The notes beneath the pieces are model-generated. The model was not told the origin of the DNA and ran no database searches. It saw only the letters and a list, made by a program, of their open reading frames with translations. The translations under genes were made by a program, and so were the position numbers. Source: Jacaranda mimosifolia (taxonomy: Eukaryota > Streptophyta > Magnoliopsida > Lamiales > Bignoniaceae). From it: 64,000 bases of DNA. Positions 1 through 18,000 of this stretch are shown piece by piece (position 1 is the first letter of the stretch; each line of letters begins with the position of its first letter). The stretch is taken from contig CM032117.1 in assembly GCA_018894105.1 (NCBI GenBank), positions 1,143,501 to 1,207,500 on the forward strand, written 5' to 3'.

Positions 1-259
1 TTGGCTGATCAGCAGATGCAATACTGATTTTAATACAGTGCGTGGTAAATAGCAATATGCGGAACAATAGCAATAAATCAATATAGGACCTGAACTGGCC
101 ACAAAATAACAATAGTTTGTCTGAAATAAGTAAACCCTACGATTGGGACTCCGTTTATATTGATTCGTTTTGATTACACTTCAGAACCAACTAAATTCCA
201 TTGGTGACCATATAAGCCGAAACAACTTGCACCGATCCAGCCAACTTGAGGCGTGTACC
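1..259 (-). other. 3' flank of ACX4-like gene
   Basis: Sequence downstream of the ACX4-like stop codon, presumably 3' UTR and terminator region. I see no clear AATAAA on the minus strand and no other coding signal. Confidence 0.4.
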
Positions 260-3200
260 CTACAAACGGCTCCGGTTGCTCAATGCGGCTGGCTTGAAGC
301 TAGCAATTCCAGTGACTTCCCGGCCAGTTACCAGTGTGTTTATGTCATAAGTACCTTCATAAGTGTATATGGGCTCCAAGTCACAGAAAGCCTGAGAAAA
401 GAGAATCAAATCAGCTACAAGGTATATCTTCGACTTTGCAAGGTTAAAACTCTAATACATACTAGGTTGACACAATGAAATAAAAGCATAGAGTACATGT
501 TACCGCACCTTTGCCACGAGAAAGTCAGCTAAAATTCCGTTACCACCAAGTAATTCTCGGCCAAGAGAAACCGTCTCCCTTGCCTTTAAGGTAATCCATG
601 ACTGCATTGAACAGAAACTCAACAGTTAAACCAAACGTCAGTTATAACCCAGCTTTCCAAGATTAAACAAGATGAATAGCAGTATTTTACCTTGCCCAAG
701 CTAGCATGACCAGGAGTCATTTTGCCACTCTCATACAGCTTGCACAGACGCCAACCAACAAGGAACATGGCTTGAACATTACCTAACATGTGAACTAGTT
801 TCTGTTGGTTGATTTGGAAAGCTGCCAATGGAGCACCAAATTGCTTTCTCTCCTTCAGGTACCTTCAAGTATCAGATAACCAAATTCATACTAAGCCTCA
901 AGGGAGAATATGCAAAAAAAGCACTTTTTACCTAATGGATCTTTACAGTCTAATACTCTACTTCAGAGTTATCAATACATATCATCTTTGTTCCTATTGG
1001 AACGCTATTAGGATCAAATAACACAGACGTATTAAGAAAACGATACTTTTCCCAAATGCCATGGAAATTGAATGTGTGTGACAATAGAAAGATTTTCCAT
1101 TAAGGAATTAATTACCCACATATTACGAATTTGTCTTGGAGCTTTCCTCTTAATCTTTCCAGTTTGGACAAAGGCCTTACTGCTCAAAAATATGGACTTG
1201 TTCTCACTCCCAGAAAGTTCCCCAAGAAGGGATCTTTATTAAGGATGAGAAAAAAATAAATATGCACCGTTAAACATCATCTGCTGTTAACTGGAGTGGC
1301 TGTTTCTTAAAGGTGACAAAGTGATGAAGCTGATGACCAAATACAACCACCACCTTTGTAATGCAATCAGATTGATAATCTGATCCCTAAAGGAATTGCT
1401 ACTTCTAAATGGGTCATATGTGCATAACTCCCAACTTGACTAATTCCAGGACACGAGATTATGATCAAACTTCTGCTAGATGATCTTACATTTTTTTCTT
1501 GATGAACTTCAGTTGGGGATTAAATACCTGTGACACATATCATAAACACCCATTGATATGCCAATTGGCTGCCAGGCAACCATAACCCGTGAAACAGCAA
1601 GCACCTAGTTCCAGGTAAAGTTGAATCAGATAGGCACAATACAGATTAAAGTACTTAATTCAACCCAGGCAAGGGATGTGGCATGTGTCGTAAGTTGAAG
1701 CTATACTACAACAATAACTTAGCATATATGCCAGTAAATTTCCTCAAGATATGAATTTGTGTTGATGTGCTATCTATCAGGAGCATGCATCATTGACAAC
1801 CAACCAAAAAATTGAATCAGTCATCAAGTAATGTGATTTCGTACCTTGTTTGTATCTTGAAAAGAATTAACACCAGGAAGCCTGTCTTCATCAGGGACAA
1901 AAACGTTTTTCAATAGAATATCACCGTTTTGAACAATTCTTAGGCCAACTTTGTTGTCTATTTTAGTAGCTTTTAGACCTGGAGTGTCCTTCTTTACAAT
2001 GAATCTGTATCAGATATAGATTGCTATTAGTAATGTATGGGCATACAAAGCTTGTTATACCATAATTTCAAACATGCATGGAAAATGTTTTTGCATAAAA
2101 AAGATATTACACTAGTCGCATCTGCTAAATTTTGGACATAAGCAACACGGAAAAACTAAGTGTCATCACTAATAAGGAAGGCCGGCAGACCAGGAAGGAA
2201 CACAACACAATTAACAGATAAAAGCTACCTACTGATTATTGGAGACTCGATGATCTAAACACGATAAGTTGTCCATAAAAATTTTAAAGATGTGCTTCCA
2301 TAGATAAGAGTCAATTATGAACAGACAAATTGTTTTTACTTACCCATTTATCTGATTTGTGGCAGTGTTTCTAGCAAAAATAACTAAAACATCAGCAAAA
2401 GTGCTGTTTCCTATCCAGCGCTTTTGGCCATCAAGGATCCAACCACCCTCAACCTGATTATTTGAAGTCAGTAAATTAATTTACAATAGAAGACAATATG
2501 AGAAAGCATACCCATGCAACCCCATATACAGAAAAGTATACAAATACACAGAGGGAACTGGAACAAAGGCATCTTTTGTTGAAAACTCAGTAAAGTTTAT
2601 TATCCAGACCTTCCTTGCAGTTGTGCTCACAGAACTTGCATCACTACCATAATCAGGTTCCGTGAGAGCCTGGGTCCAACCAACTGCATATTTTAGTAAT
2701 TGAAATATGGAAAAAGACGCATGTGCTGGTAAAACAGAGTTATGCATTGAAAAGACTTCCTCACCCAACAAGATATGGTCTTCATGTCTGCAAGAGATGG
2801 TAAATATTTCTGCTTTTGTGCTTCTGATCCACACAGTGCTATCCTTGACAGACCAACAAATTATAATAAGTTCTATCACCATGAATAAACAGCATGCGAC
2901 CTAGAATAACCAAAAACAGGCTGAAAACAAAAAGATGATCAGAAATTAACGCACAGTAACAAGACTCACCAATAGTCAGCATTGCCAAAGAAGAATGCAC
3001 CAAAATAAAAGTAGAGCAGCTGGCATCAACTCTTGCTACTTCTGCTGCAGCAATGGCATTTGCAGTAATGGAGAGGTTTGGACAGCCATAGCCCTGAAAT
3101 TCTACATCCAGTTAGATGCCACCCCCATCCACATAGCCATCATGAGAACTTTTAATTTGTGTACCTTGATACTGCCACCGGCAATACGCAATGCACCAAG

Positions 3201-4011
3201 CTTTGGGATCACTTCAAATGGAAATTCTGCTTCTCCCAATACTGAAAAGGCCATTCTTGTCAGTAAACCAAACATGATGCTGTAACAGAAGATATATCTA
3301 AAGCAATATGCATAAGAATTGCAAAAGCTCAAGATCTTGTCATTGTATAATTTCATGAGTTGGATAAACAAAGAAGATAAGGAAACAATTTCACAAAACA
3401 TCAGCTGTAAAATTTGATCACAGAGTAAGAAACACCTTCGCCATGATCGGAGCTACTTCTTTTTCCATACACTCACGTACTTTCTTTCTGACAGCTTGCT
3501 CCTCAGGAGTCAACAGATCATCAAACTGATAATAGTCTGACACTGTAAATTCAAGAGTTCAGAATTAACACAGCGAACAACCAAACTGCAGCATCCAAAC
3601 AAAAAAAAAAAAAAAAAGAAAAAACAGCCGCATAATTGAAAGCTGCACATAAATATCACATTCTTCAATAAACCAGATGCAATTTTAAGGACATTAATCT
3701 TACCACAAGGAGGAAAGAGGGAAGCTGGAGTTGCTTGGGGAAATGCAACGGAAACATCCAAAGCTGGCAAATCAAAATAGTTGCTCTGCGCATCTTTACG
3801 CACACCCTCTGCATCACCATTCAAAGTAATATCTCAATCAATCACATAAACAATACTGGATCGCAATATCACACATTAACAACATAAATGAAAAACTAAA
3901 ATGGCAAAAATTAAAACCAAAAACAACAAAAAAGACATAAAATTTAATTTCTAAAAATAAATGAGAACGAGAGAGTCAAAATCCTTGACCTGTGGAAGCA
4001 GGAACCTTCAT
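260..4011 (-). CDS. ACX4: Acyl-CoA oxidase 4-like, peroxisomal short-chain acyl-CoA oxidase; 13 exons, one-base frameshift
   Basis: Flavoenzyme of the acyl-CoA dehydrogenase fold that performs the first, H2O2-forming step of peroxisomal beta-oxidation on short-chain acyl-CoAs. Exons read on the minus strand: 4011-3990, 3808-3704, 3542-3436, 3241-3165, 3093-2970, 2838-2765, 2669-2610, 2453-2344, 2004-1845, 1604-1528, 862-691, 601-509, 391-260, all with GT-AG borders. Diagnostic stretches are [20 protein letters not shown] near the N terminus, [12 protein letters not shown] (flavin/substrate region), [18 protein letters not shown], and [15 protein letters not shown] near residue 406, where this family carries the catalytic Glu. 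The C terminus SRL is a PTS1 peroxisome signal. The coding sum is 1313 nt, one short of the 1314 expected for 437 residues plus stop; the missing base is in exon 4 near 3230 (see findings). The start is the only ATG in the first exon. Identity is near certain; whether the copy is functional is open. Confidence 0.93.
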
Positions 4012-4248
4012 GGCGATGGATTCCTAGGCTGCGGAGTTACGGAGAATCGAAGGAGAAACCCAATCGAATGAGTTGTAGAAAAGTAAACGTAAAGGTTGTG
4101 GGATGATGGGAAATTTTGGTGAGGGAGAATTAATCATGTGGTGTTTTTTTTTTTTTGAGAAAATAAATTTTTATCTTTTAATAAATTAATATTTTTTTAT
4201 TTTTAAATCAAATCATTTAAAATATAAACTACATGCAATATACATAAA

Positions 4249-4583
4249 TGACTTGTTTGTTTGGCGTTTCTTTTAATATTTGTTTCAATTGATAAAAGCC
4301 CTTAATAAATTCTAAACTCTACATTATTTATTGTTGCTTTTGAAAAATGAATCAAAAGGGAGGAGTGCTTAATCCTAAAAATGGGAAAGAATGAAAAAAT
4401 TATGAAAAACTTATTAAAAAGTATAAAGGATATAATAGTAAATTTATATATTATATTTTAATTTATTTATATATCAATCATACCAACCAAACATAAAATT
4501 AAAATATTCTATCATAATGGACTTAAAATGTATCATTTGCTTATATATCACTTTTAATCACATCATTCCAAGCAAACGAACCC
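4249..4583 (+). mobile_element. MITE, family with copy at 37315-37746 (opposite orientation)
   Basis: About 335 bp. When 37315-37746 is reverse-complemented the two align almost throughout: shared blocks include TTTTAATATTTGTTTCAATT, TTATTGTTGCTTTTGAAAAA, and an end reading CATTCCAAGCAAACGAACCC (GAGCCC in the other copy). Ends are imperfect inverted repeats (right end inverted GGGTTCGTTTGCTTGG; left end TTGTTTGTTTGG). No transposase is encoded, so this is a non-autonomous DNA element. Confidence 0.75.
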
Positions 4584-5102
4584 AAAAAATATAAAAAAAT
4601 TAAATAAGAATTCAGACAATGCACATAAAATGCACAAAAAAGCCCAAATATAAGCTCTTTCAAACTTAAATACAATACTTTCTATATAATAAGAATGGCA
4701 CGCACTTCTATGTTTCTATTTTCTTATCTAAGGAAAAAATATTATAATATTTTATGGATGAGCTTGCCATTTTTTTGACATTTTCTACACGGAAAAGATT
4801 TTTGTTTTTTAATAATTTCTATTTAAGAGATTTGTGAATCAATTTGTTACATTATTTTGCATTTTAATGGATAAGTTTAGTTGATGTAATAGTTTGACCG
4901 AACGAAAAATATTAGTAGATGTGACGTGGACTTTTTAATAATAATCCGATGTTTGGTCTAATCGGTATTGGGGTGATTATGACGGTAAGTTTGGAAAGTG
5001 CCACCGCATTTGGGGGTTGGGACCATTTACATAGACGGTCCTTTACAGTCCGTTTGGTACAAGGATTCTATGTAGGAAAGGAAAAGAAAAATATGAAAGA
5101 AA

Positions 5103-5556
5103 GATAATGTTTGGTTATAAATTGTACGTTTCGTACGACGTGTTTTTTAAAGAATGAGTTTTGGAAATAAGATTTGTGATTGGGTAATTTAAAGTTGTAT
5201 TGAAAAATGTAATGAATGTTTGCTTATATAAGTTTTGAGAAATAGTTAGAAAATTATTTTGTATAGTTTTGGTATGTTTGTTTATATTTTGGGAGGATAT
5301 ATTTTTTACTGTAGCAATCAAATCAATATTTTTTTTGTTGGATTTTTTGGATAAAAATGGGATTGAGTAATTTTTTTATAGAAAGAATAATAATAAAATA
5401 TATATGATATATATGTATGTATGTATATTGAAAAATGGAAAAGTTTTGGGAATAATTGAGGATATAAGAAGATATTTTGAGAAACTTAATTTGATATTTT
5501 GAAGGAAAAAAAATATATATTTAGTTATATTTTGGCAAAACAAACCAAACATAGCC
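5103..5556 (+). mobile_element. MITE-like element, three-copy family (with 36248 and 61427)
   Basis: Shares with the other two copies the order TGTTTGTTTATATTTTGGG, a CAAATCAATATTTT block, TAAAAATRGRATTGA and a TTTGATATTTTGAA block, and ends in imperfect inverted repeats of the type GGGAATGTTTGGTTATRTTTT. This copy has diverged most at the left end. No coding capacity. Confidence 0.65.
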
Positions 5557-5618
5557 AAAGTATTTTTGGCGTTTGGTTGCTAAGGAATATCAAAGAGAAA
5601 GGAAAAGTCGAGAGAAAA

Positions 5619-6019
5619 GGGCCCGTTTGGTTTTATTTCGAGAGCCCTTTTCAGTTTCTAGCCATTTCTAAAAGTTAAAAAATTGGTTATAAATTTTAAA
5701 TGGATATGAAAGTGTGTTTGGATAATTTGTTGGAAAGTAATGATTAAAATATGTATAGAATTGAAAAGATGGTTCATTTATATTATTTTATGTTTAAGAA
5801 TATGTATATTTTATTAATTTTAAAATAATAGTTGATATTTTATGTTAAATCAAATTTGAATTTGATTGATGTAATAATAGGGTGATAGGATAGGTTTAGA
5901 AAAAGTTTGAAATTGAAAATATGAATAGTTTGAGTGAAAATAGGGAGAAAGTGATAATTTTTAATTTTAATTTTAGGATGAAAATGAAAAGGGATCCTGG
6001 AAATAAAATCAAACACCCC
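5619..6019. mobile_element. MITE-like element with ~35-bp imperfect terminal inverted repeats
   Basis: Left end GGGCCCGTTTGGTTTTATTT pairs with the inverted right end GGGGTGTTTGATTTTATTTC, and the similarity continues inward to CCCTTTTCA on both sides. The 401-bp body is AT-rich with no long open frame. No clear target duplication. Confidence 0.6.
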
Positions 6020-6023
6020 GTTA

Positions 6024-6388
6024 GTACTCATTTGGTTTTGTTTTCAAACATCATTTTCATTTTCTCCTGAAAATGAAAACATAAAACTATTAACTTCTAT
6101 CATATTTTCACATATATTTTCATTCTCAACACATTTTTCTAAATATACACTTACACTCTCTCTCCATTTTCATATTTTATTTTCTCCTACTCTCATTTTC
6201 ACGACTTTTAATACGAAAACACAATAATATTTAAATACAACTCAGTTTCAACCTTACATAATCATTTTATTTTAAATAAAACATCCAAACAATATTTTAT
6301 TTTCAAACTCACACTTATAACTAACTTTTTATTATTCTTTTTTATTAGAAAATAAAAATACCTCTACAAAACAAAATCAAATGGCCTC
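6024..6388. mobile_element. Tourist-like MITE with TTA target duplication
   Basis: 365 bp flanked by TTA at 6021-6023 and 6389-6391. Inverted ends: left CTCATTTGGTTTTGTTTT, right inverted GGCCATTTGATTTTGTTTT. A 3-bp TTA duplication and an end of this kind are typical of PIF/Harbinger-derived MITEs. It directly abuts the element ending at 6019. Confidence 0.68.
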
Positions 6389-7911
6389 TTATTATAAAAA
6401 AGCAAAATACATTTTCCTCTTAAAGGGGTGAGGAAATAGAGAGAAAATGAGAGAAAACACGTCTCTATACTTGTTCACGTATCATCGTTGAGACATGATT
6501 TCAATTGCATAGAGAGGATCAAATTGCATGATTTTTTGGCAAAATTGGGAAGTTGGACTTTTTTTCATTTGGTACAAAGATGATTCATGTTATTTTGCTG
6601 CTAGTTTGATACTTTGCCGTGTATGCATGATTTTTTTGCTAAACCAAAAATTGTGTCACTGAACTTTTATAAATGCCATCTAATATTATATATATTATTT
6701 TTTGCTCAAAATTATTAATTCAAATAGTTAGTAAACATTATAAGGAAAATTTTATTTTCTACTTTGATTGCATTTTCATAAATAAATAGTTACAAATTAG
6801 AATTATTTATTCAATATGTACTATAATATGCAATATTTTTATTCGTAACATTAAAAAGAAACGGCAAAAAAGGAAGTAATTAGACATTGTTAGATATAAT
6901 AATGTGCATAGAAAAGCATAGATATATATGTATTTATTTTATCATAAACATTAACATAAGTTTTGTCACTATCACCTACTTGTTATCTTTATTTTTCTTT
7001 CACTTTTCATAATAATCGAACAAAAATCTATTTCTCAAAGAAAAATTAATTTCCATAATATTTTCTTTAACAACCAAACAAGTTTAGAATTTTAAATTTC
7101 TTTTGTTTTCTTTTCCTCTGCCTTCCCTTATCATTTTTCTTTTCTTAGTGAAATTCTTGAACCAAAGGAGTGTAAGTACAATTAGACCTCGGAGAAGAAT
7201 GGAACTGCACTTGGGAAGGATAATAGATATGTAAAAATTAAAAAATAAAATTTTATGTTTGTAAGTAGCCCAAAAGACTTATTAAGCGTATTAGAGTTAA
7301 ATAGTAATTATTATAAAAAAATAAAATTAAATACATGATATTGTGTGACACTTTATTGTAATTTGTTGATTTTAGATATGGTGTCGCATTCTATGGACTA
7401 ATCTAATCATTATTGACTTCTCAAAGCTAATCTTGTAAAAAAAATATTGTTTTAGAACTTAATATTAGTTGAAATGGAGCATGGGTAAATAAATTTTAAA
7501 AAACAAAATGCAAATGTGTAAAATAAAAAATGGAAAAGAAAAATAAAAAACCACAAATATTGACTCCATGTATGGAGAAAAATCAATTTACAAAAATATC
7601 TGATCACACCAACAATTTTACAAAAGGTTTTGGAGTGCACACTTCCAAGAAAGCAGAGAACTGAAATAAAAATGTTTATGAAGAATCTGATAAGGTCAAC
7701 ATTCTTCATCAGCTTGTGCTATAATTTGCACTGCAATCACATAAAAGAGGAACTCAGTTAGTCATAAGTTTTCTGATTTTAGAGTTTTATGACTGATTAA
7801 ATCCTTGTTTAAGGATTTCTTCTCCTAATTAACATGTTTACAAGTGAAGGGTTGTCATTAAGACCCCTCTATATTCTGAAACTTATCAAATTCAAAAAGC
7901 CTACCTTTGAG

Positions 7912-12449
<4,538 letters not shown>

Positions 12450-12801
12450 ATACAATTCCAAGTATTTTTCTGTTGTCTCATCATTCTTGGTGGGTATATA
12501 TATGAGTATATATTTTTATATACTTTTTGAGTCCACAAATGCATGTACTTGATCACCAAGAAATGGGATCTGATTCTGCAAGTTGGTTCAATGGGTTTCT
12601 TTGCCTTTTACGTCATGGGATGATTTCAAGAATTTCTTGGTGACTCGGTATCCACTGGCAATTTTAAAAAACAAGAAGGAAGAGGTTAGAAATGGTGTCG
12701 TTTTCAGTTAACGTTGTTGGATTTAAAAAGAATTGACCAGGCTTATGGGGGGACAGAAGCTAGGAGAAAAACAGAAAAATGAAAATGGAAGGACCGAATT
12801 G
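12450..12801. other. LysRS 5' flank
   Basis: Presumed promoter and 5' UTR of the LysRS gene, between its first ATG and the 3' end of the tRNA-Ala gene on the same strand. A further non-coding 5' exon could lie here, but I could not identify one. Confidence 0.4.
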
Positions 12802-12874
12802 TGGAGATGCGGGGTATCGATCCCCGTACCTCTCGCATGCTAAGCGAGCGCTCTACCATCTGAGCTACATCCCC
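12802..12874 (-). tRNA. tRNA-Ala (anticodon AGC)
   Basis: Reading the minus strand from 12874: acceptor arm GGGGATG pairs with CATCTCC (one G-T), followed by discriminator A. Box A region TAGCTCAGATGGTAGAGCG, anticodon stem CTCGC/GCGAG around loop TTAGCAT with anticodon AGC, and T arm with GATCGATAC as box B. The 73-base length is standard and there is no intron. Downstream on the minus strand, T runs at about 12781-12785 and 12775-12779 fit a Pol III terminator. Confidence 0.97.
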
Positions 12875-15041
12875 TGTTGAAATGGGGTTTGGGATTCTGC
12901 AAAAAAATTCCATGCATGCCAACGTGATCGGAGGGATCAAGATGGCAAGAGCAGAACAGAGAGCAAGGGCCGAATGCTAATGGATTCTTTAGCAAGAAAA
13001 TAATGCTGACTTGGGAGTTGGGATTAGGTAGAAAGCTGGCGAGGGTAATCCCAACATTTCGCATGAGGACAAATGTGTCAATTAATTATTGTCATGAAAT
13101 GCATGATGTTTTAAAATATTTATAAATTTTTGAAGTTAAAAAAAAAAAAAATCAAGAGATTATAAAATTATAAGATAATACAAAGATAGAATTTTTTTTT
13201 ATTTTTTAAGTATTTAGCTATTCTCATATTATTACAATTTTTTTTCTTGAAATTACAAATAATTATATAATCCACCAAAAAAATTGTATAAGATGTTAAA
13301 AGTTTTAAAAATTTGTTAGATAGTATTAAGAAAATTTTAAACTTATTTTTTTAGTGCCGAGATACTCTTTTATTACTTTTTCCCCATAAAATTACAAGAG
13401 CTTCTTAAATATTTATAAAAATATTCAAAAATTGTTGTAGTTGGGGAATAGTTGTTTTTAAATTATAAATTTCTTTTTGTTTTAAAGTAAAATCACCCAA
13501 TGTTGCAAAATATACATTTTAATTCTAAATAAATATTATGTTAAATAATTTTTTTCACTATAGTTTTCAATAGATAAAGACTTTATATGTAGCTCCCATT
13601 GAGATCTAAAACTTTACACGTTTCAAGAATTTAAAGTAGGAATGGCAAATATAGTTACAAAATCATATCAAATTTATGTTTGCCAACTATATCATATTTA
13701 GTCATCGCGTAGTTAGCCCAGTCACTCTTTATAATGATTTTAATTTCGAATTTAATTATTTCACACTTATCCATTATGTTAGATAAAAATAAATAAAAAA
13801 ATACACATAATCAAATTTCAACACATCACTCAGAAAAATAAGGGAAAAAACCTTAAAAAATACTGATTACCATATTGTTCCGTACTATATTATGAAATCC
13901 TTCAATCAAGAAAAATGATTTTGCATCCGACCTCATTCTAATTTAAAAGTTGAAGTTTTATTTTTCTGTACAGTAATCTTTTTAGATTCCACATTAATAG
14001 CTGATAAATGAAAAAAAAAAAAAAAACCAGAAAATTTTTATTCGTTAATACCACGTCTAAATAAATTTTATGAAATTTTTTATCATCGGTGGTAGGATCA
14101 AAAGAATACATAAAAAACATTGAAAGATGGGATGTAATAAAAATATTTATTTGTCTATGATTATAAGTAGTGGTGTGGGTGTTGGAAAAATCGCCATTGA
14201 TCTGGACTCAAACGTCTTTCAATACCTGTTCTAACTCAAATCTTGTGCTCAACAACAAATTGTTAGAGATGTTGGTGTGTTACTCAATGAAAATCCAACA
14301 CTCAAATCAGTATTTAATCGAAGAAAGAAGAAAAAATATGCAGTAAGAATTATGGGGAACTTTATATTAAAGATTACATACCCCTTCTCTTGTCACTTGA
14401 GATATTTGTAATGAAGGATTGTAGAGTTTAATTAGGCTTAGATGTCTTTCGATTGTTGGGGTCTAATATGCTAGAATGCCATGGCATGAAAGAATAAATA
14501 TAGGCCTCAATTAATGGCCCATACAAGCATTTACTTTCAGAAAATAAAAGTGAACTTTGATTTAGGGCCCATTTGATTATCCCATATCAGTATAGAAATT
14601 CTAAAATTGATAGGAATAAAAAAGAAAATCATTGAGAGTCTTGTTTAACAAATTATACAATGAGGTTAATCATTATCATTTATCTAATAATTTAACTTTT
14701 TTTCTTTTTAATTTCACCATGCAACATATTACAATAATATTTTTTATACAACTACTCCTCACTCTCAAATATTTTAAATTTTAACATTTATATATTTTCG
14801 TGCTTAACTCTCATTATCCATTCGCCACCTATGCGACTTGAGGTTGTACAGACCCTTTCCCAAGTCGAATGGGCCCCAGGACAAATCACCCCCGGCGCAA
14901 TGTAGCGTACAAATCGAGAAATCCATTACTTCCCTAACTTATAAACACCACTTTGAAACAAACGGGCAAACACACTTCGAAATCAACTATAATACTCCCC
15001 AACGTTCGATTTCCGAACAGGAAAAGAATTTTAGCCTCGGC
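12875..15041. other. AT-rich spacer upstream of the tomosyn-like gene
   Basis: No gene recognised. The stretch 13080-14160 is very AT-rich with poly-A/T runs. A block beginning AGGGCCCATTTGATTATCCC at about 14570 looks like the end of a decayed MITE, but its partner end was not found. From about 14820 the composition becomes GC-richer, consistent with promoter and 5' UTR of the plus-strand gene starting at 15042. Confidence 0.5.
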
Positions 15042-18000
15042 ATGTTCGCAAAGCGTCTGTTTCAGAAGGCTGCTCATCGTCATCACGTACCAAATCAATT
15101 TCAGATTGACTTTCATCATTTCTTCTCTGCAGAATTTGAAAATTTCCTCTGTTTGTCCGTGTGTGTTCGTGATTTTTTTTTTTTTTTGATTTAGCGTCAT
15201 GAGAAGGGGTTGCTGAAGTCTGATGACTTGAATCTTCGGACCAATGTACACTATGGAATCCCTTCTACGGCATCGATTCTTGCTTTTGATCCGATTCAAC
15301 GCTTACTGGCGATCGGCACATTGTAAGTCCACGCATATTTTTCGTGATTACTTTAAGAGTCTCTTTGTGCATGTTGACTTGATTGTTGAACTAGATATGT
15401 GATGAATTCTACAAAAGAGTTTCCCATTGAATGTGAGTGTAACACGCTCATCCGCCTTAAGATGTGTTTACTTATAATTTGATGATAGATGTTATGTATC
15501 AGTTGTGTGTTGAATAGTAACGGACTAGTGAGTATTTAGTTCTGAATTGGTATTACCGTCCCATGTCCATTTCATGAAGTCGATTTTTGACTAGCAATCG
15601 ACAACATACCTCTCACCATCTTCATCTCATTCATAATAATTATTCACAACTTATATGCAGGGATGGTAGGATAAAGGTAATTGGTGGTGATAATATTGAA
15701 GGACTCCTGATTTCCCCAAAGCTGTTGCCCTACAAATACTTGGAGGTCTGCCTTCTACATCCATACTAGATCTCAACTATGGGTGATGCTCCAGAAAATC
15801 TGCCTTTTGGTTTTGGAACTCCACTCCATCTATCCAACACTAAACTAGCTGTCTTTATCAGATATCTGAGGCACTTAAAATGGCATTTTTGTTAGTTTTT
15901 CATTATAAATGTGAATTTGTATATTTCATAGAAACAAAAAAATTGACTCAAGGGTCTGAAATGCTGCCCTTAAATGATGTGCTACTGGAAAAAAGTTTAA
16001 TCAACAGGTGATCAATTGGGAGCAGTCATGAACTAAAATATAATGCCAGAAAGACCTAAATGCAAAAGATGATCTGTTTTAATTGGTCAAATTTTCTCTT
16101 GAGTGAGCCATTTGTATTCTTGGTCATAGGGTTCCCTGATAGTTAACTGTGTCTGATGGATCAAACCTACCCATCTCTTGGCCTTGTTCCTGGTTTGATT
16201 GTTAGCCCTTGGACACTTTTAGCTTATCTGCTTCTTGGTGTTGATCAGAATAGTGATTATATTGTGATTATAAACAGTTATCATGCAGGCCATGTTGGTT
16301 TGAAGGCTATTCATCCCAATTTTCTTTGAGGCTGACTGAATATCACTTTCTATTGGTTCAACTGTCTGCCCTGCATTCTGTCTTATCTCCATTCTCCACG
16401 AGCTTATGCTGGATTTTAATTTTATCAACCAAATTTCCTTTTTTTTTTTTTTTTTTTTTTGCGCTAAGAATAAAGCTGATTACAGTTTTGTTATTAAATT
16501 ATACTGGTTCATATACTTTGTATGTCAACTGGAATGTGAGTTAGGAAATTATTGATCTGATGGTTATTCATACGAATGAAGTAACCGACAAGATGTAGGA
16601 AATACACATGCATGAAGGAAAATTAGATATCTAGTTAGTTTTCTCTTCAGTTGCACTATTAATTTGACAACAATTCACTTATCAGCTAGGTACTATGTTT
16701 CTAAACTATCATTGTTTTGGACTTCTGATTATTCTTTGTTTTTCTATTTACAGTTTCTGCAGAATCAAGGTTTCCTAATTAGCATTACAAATGACAATGA
16801 TATTCAGGTGTGCGTGATTCTCTTGATCTTGTGTTGTGTTGGTCAATGAAGAAATTCTTCTCATTTTTGTTAATCTATAGTGCATAACTTGAAGTCTTGC
16901 ATTCTCCAAAACTATAATCATCCCCCCAGTGTAATTTTGTATACGCCTTCTCTTCTATTTGCCTGTTTTATCCCATGTTAATTATTTTTCACCACTGGAC
17001 ACATCCTGAAAAACGCATCTGGAATATATTATTTTCTCTTAGGTGCGTTGCATTTCACATGCACAGGCTGGTCTACTTGCTGTGCTAACATTTTTTTTTC
17101 TTAACCTTATCATTATGTCAGCATAAAGATCCTAGAAGCATAACTGATCGAAACTTCACCCCTTTATGTACACTATTCTATTCTTGTTCACCTTAAAGTG
17201 ATTCTCATCCTTTAAGTCATAATATATTTCTGCCACACAAAATGATAAGTTCTGCTATGCATTTTGATAGGTTCAGACTCTTCTAGATCGCTTAAGGTTG
17301 TATTAAAATGTTATGAATTTTATTTAGTGTCCTTGACAAAAAAAATAGCAAATAGACTGAATTATGGAGTTTTATCTTGAGCATTTGCAGTCAAGCTATT
17401 CGTTATTAAGGAAAGACCTTATATGATAACCACAAGTGCATCTTTATCTTTACCATTCTGCCGTGACATGGAAGATGGAACCACTTGATCTACATGGGTT
17501 TCCTATTCAGCTCCTAGTCTCACTTCTGTATAATTGTCACTCAGTTAAACTCTATGGTCTGGAGTAGCCTACCAAATTAAGGTTTAGCCATTCTTATCAA
17601 GCTTCTTCAAATAAAATATTTGGTGTTTGTTTTAATTTTCTCAGAGAAGGTTCAGAATCAAAGGTGCTTCTGCAACTACTATAATTTTGAAATAATTATC
17701 TGAAAATTTCTGTTTCAGGTTTGGGATTTGAAGAGGAGGTCAATAACTTGTAGTTTGCAGTGGGAATCAAATGTAACTGCTTTCTCTGTAATCAGTGGCT
17801 CCTCGTTTATGTATGATACTGATATGAATGTGAATTTGCATTGTATGGTGCAGCACACCACCATGGGGGTTGCTATTGCTTATGCCACATGACACTTGTC
17901 TCTCTTCCGTTCTAGGTATCTTGGTGATGAATATGGATTAATGTCTGTTCTGAAGTATGATTTAGACAGTGGACAGCTTTTGCGATTGCATTATCTATTA

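Larger units (their letters stand above)
4012..7911. other. AT-rich spacer between ACX4-like 5' end and LysRS 3' end
   Basis: About 3.9 kb with no credible gene; the open frames present are short, low-complexity and T-rich. The first ~130 bases serve as ACX4-like 5' UTR/promoter. From 4249 to 6388 it is largely stacked MITE-like elements, listed separately. From 6390 to 7900 it is AT-rich sequence without recognisable structure, apart from a possible 3'-UTR intron of the LysRS gene near 7720-7906. Confidence 0.6.

Noticed and set aside
14571..14830. Possible MITE beginning AGGGCCCATTTGATTATCC
   Set aside because: No matching inverted end or target duplication could be located.
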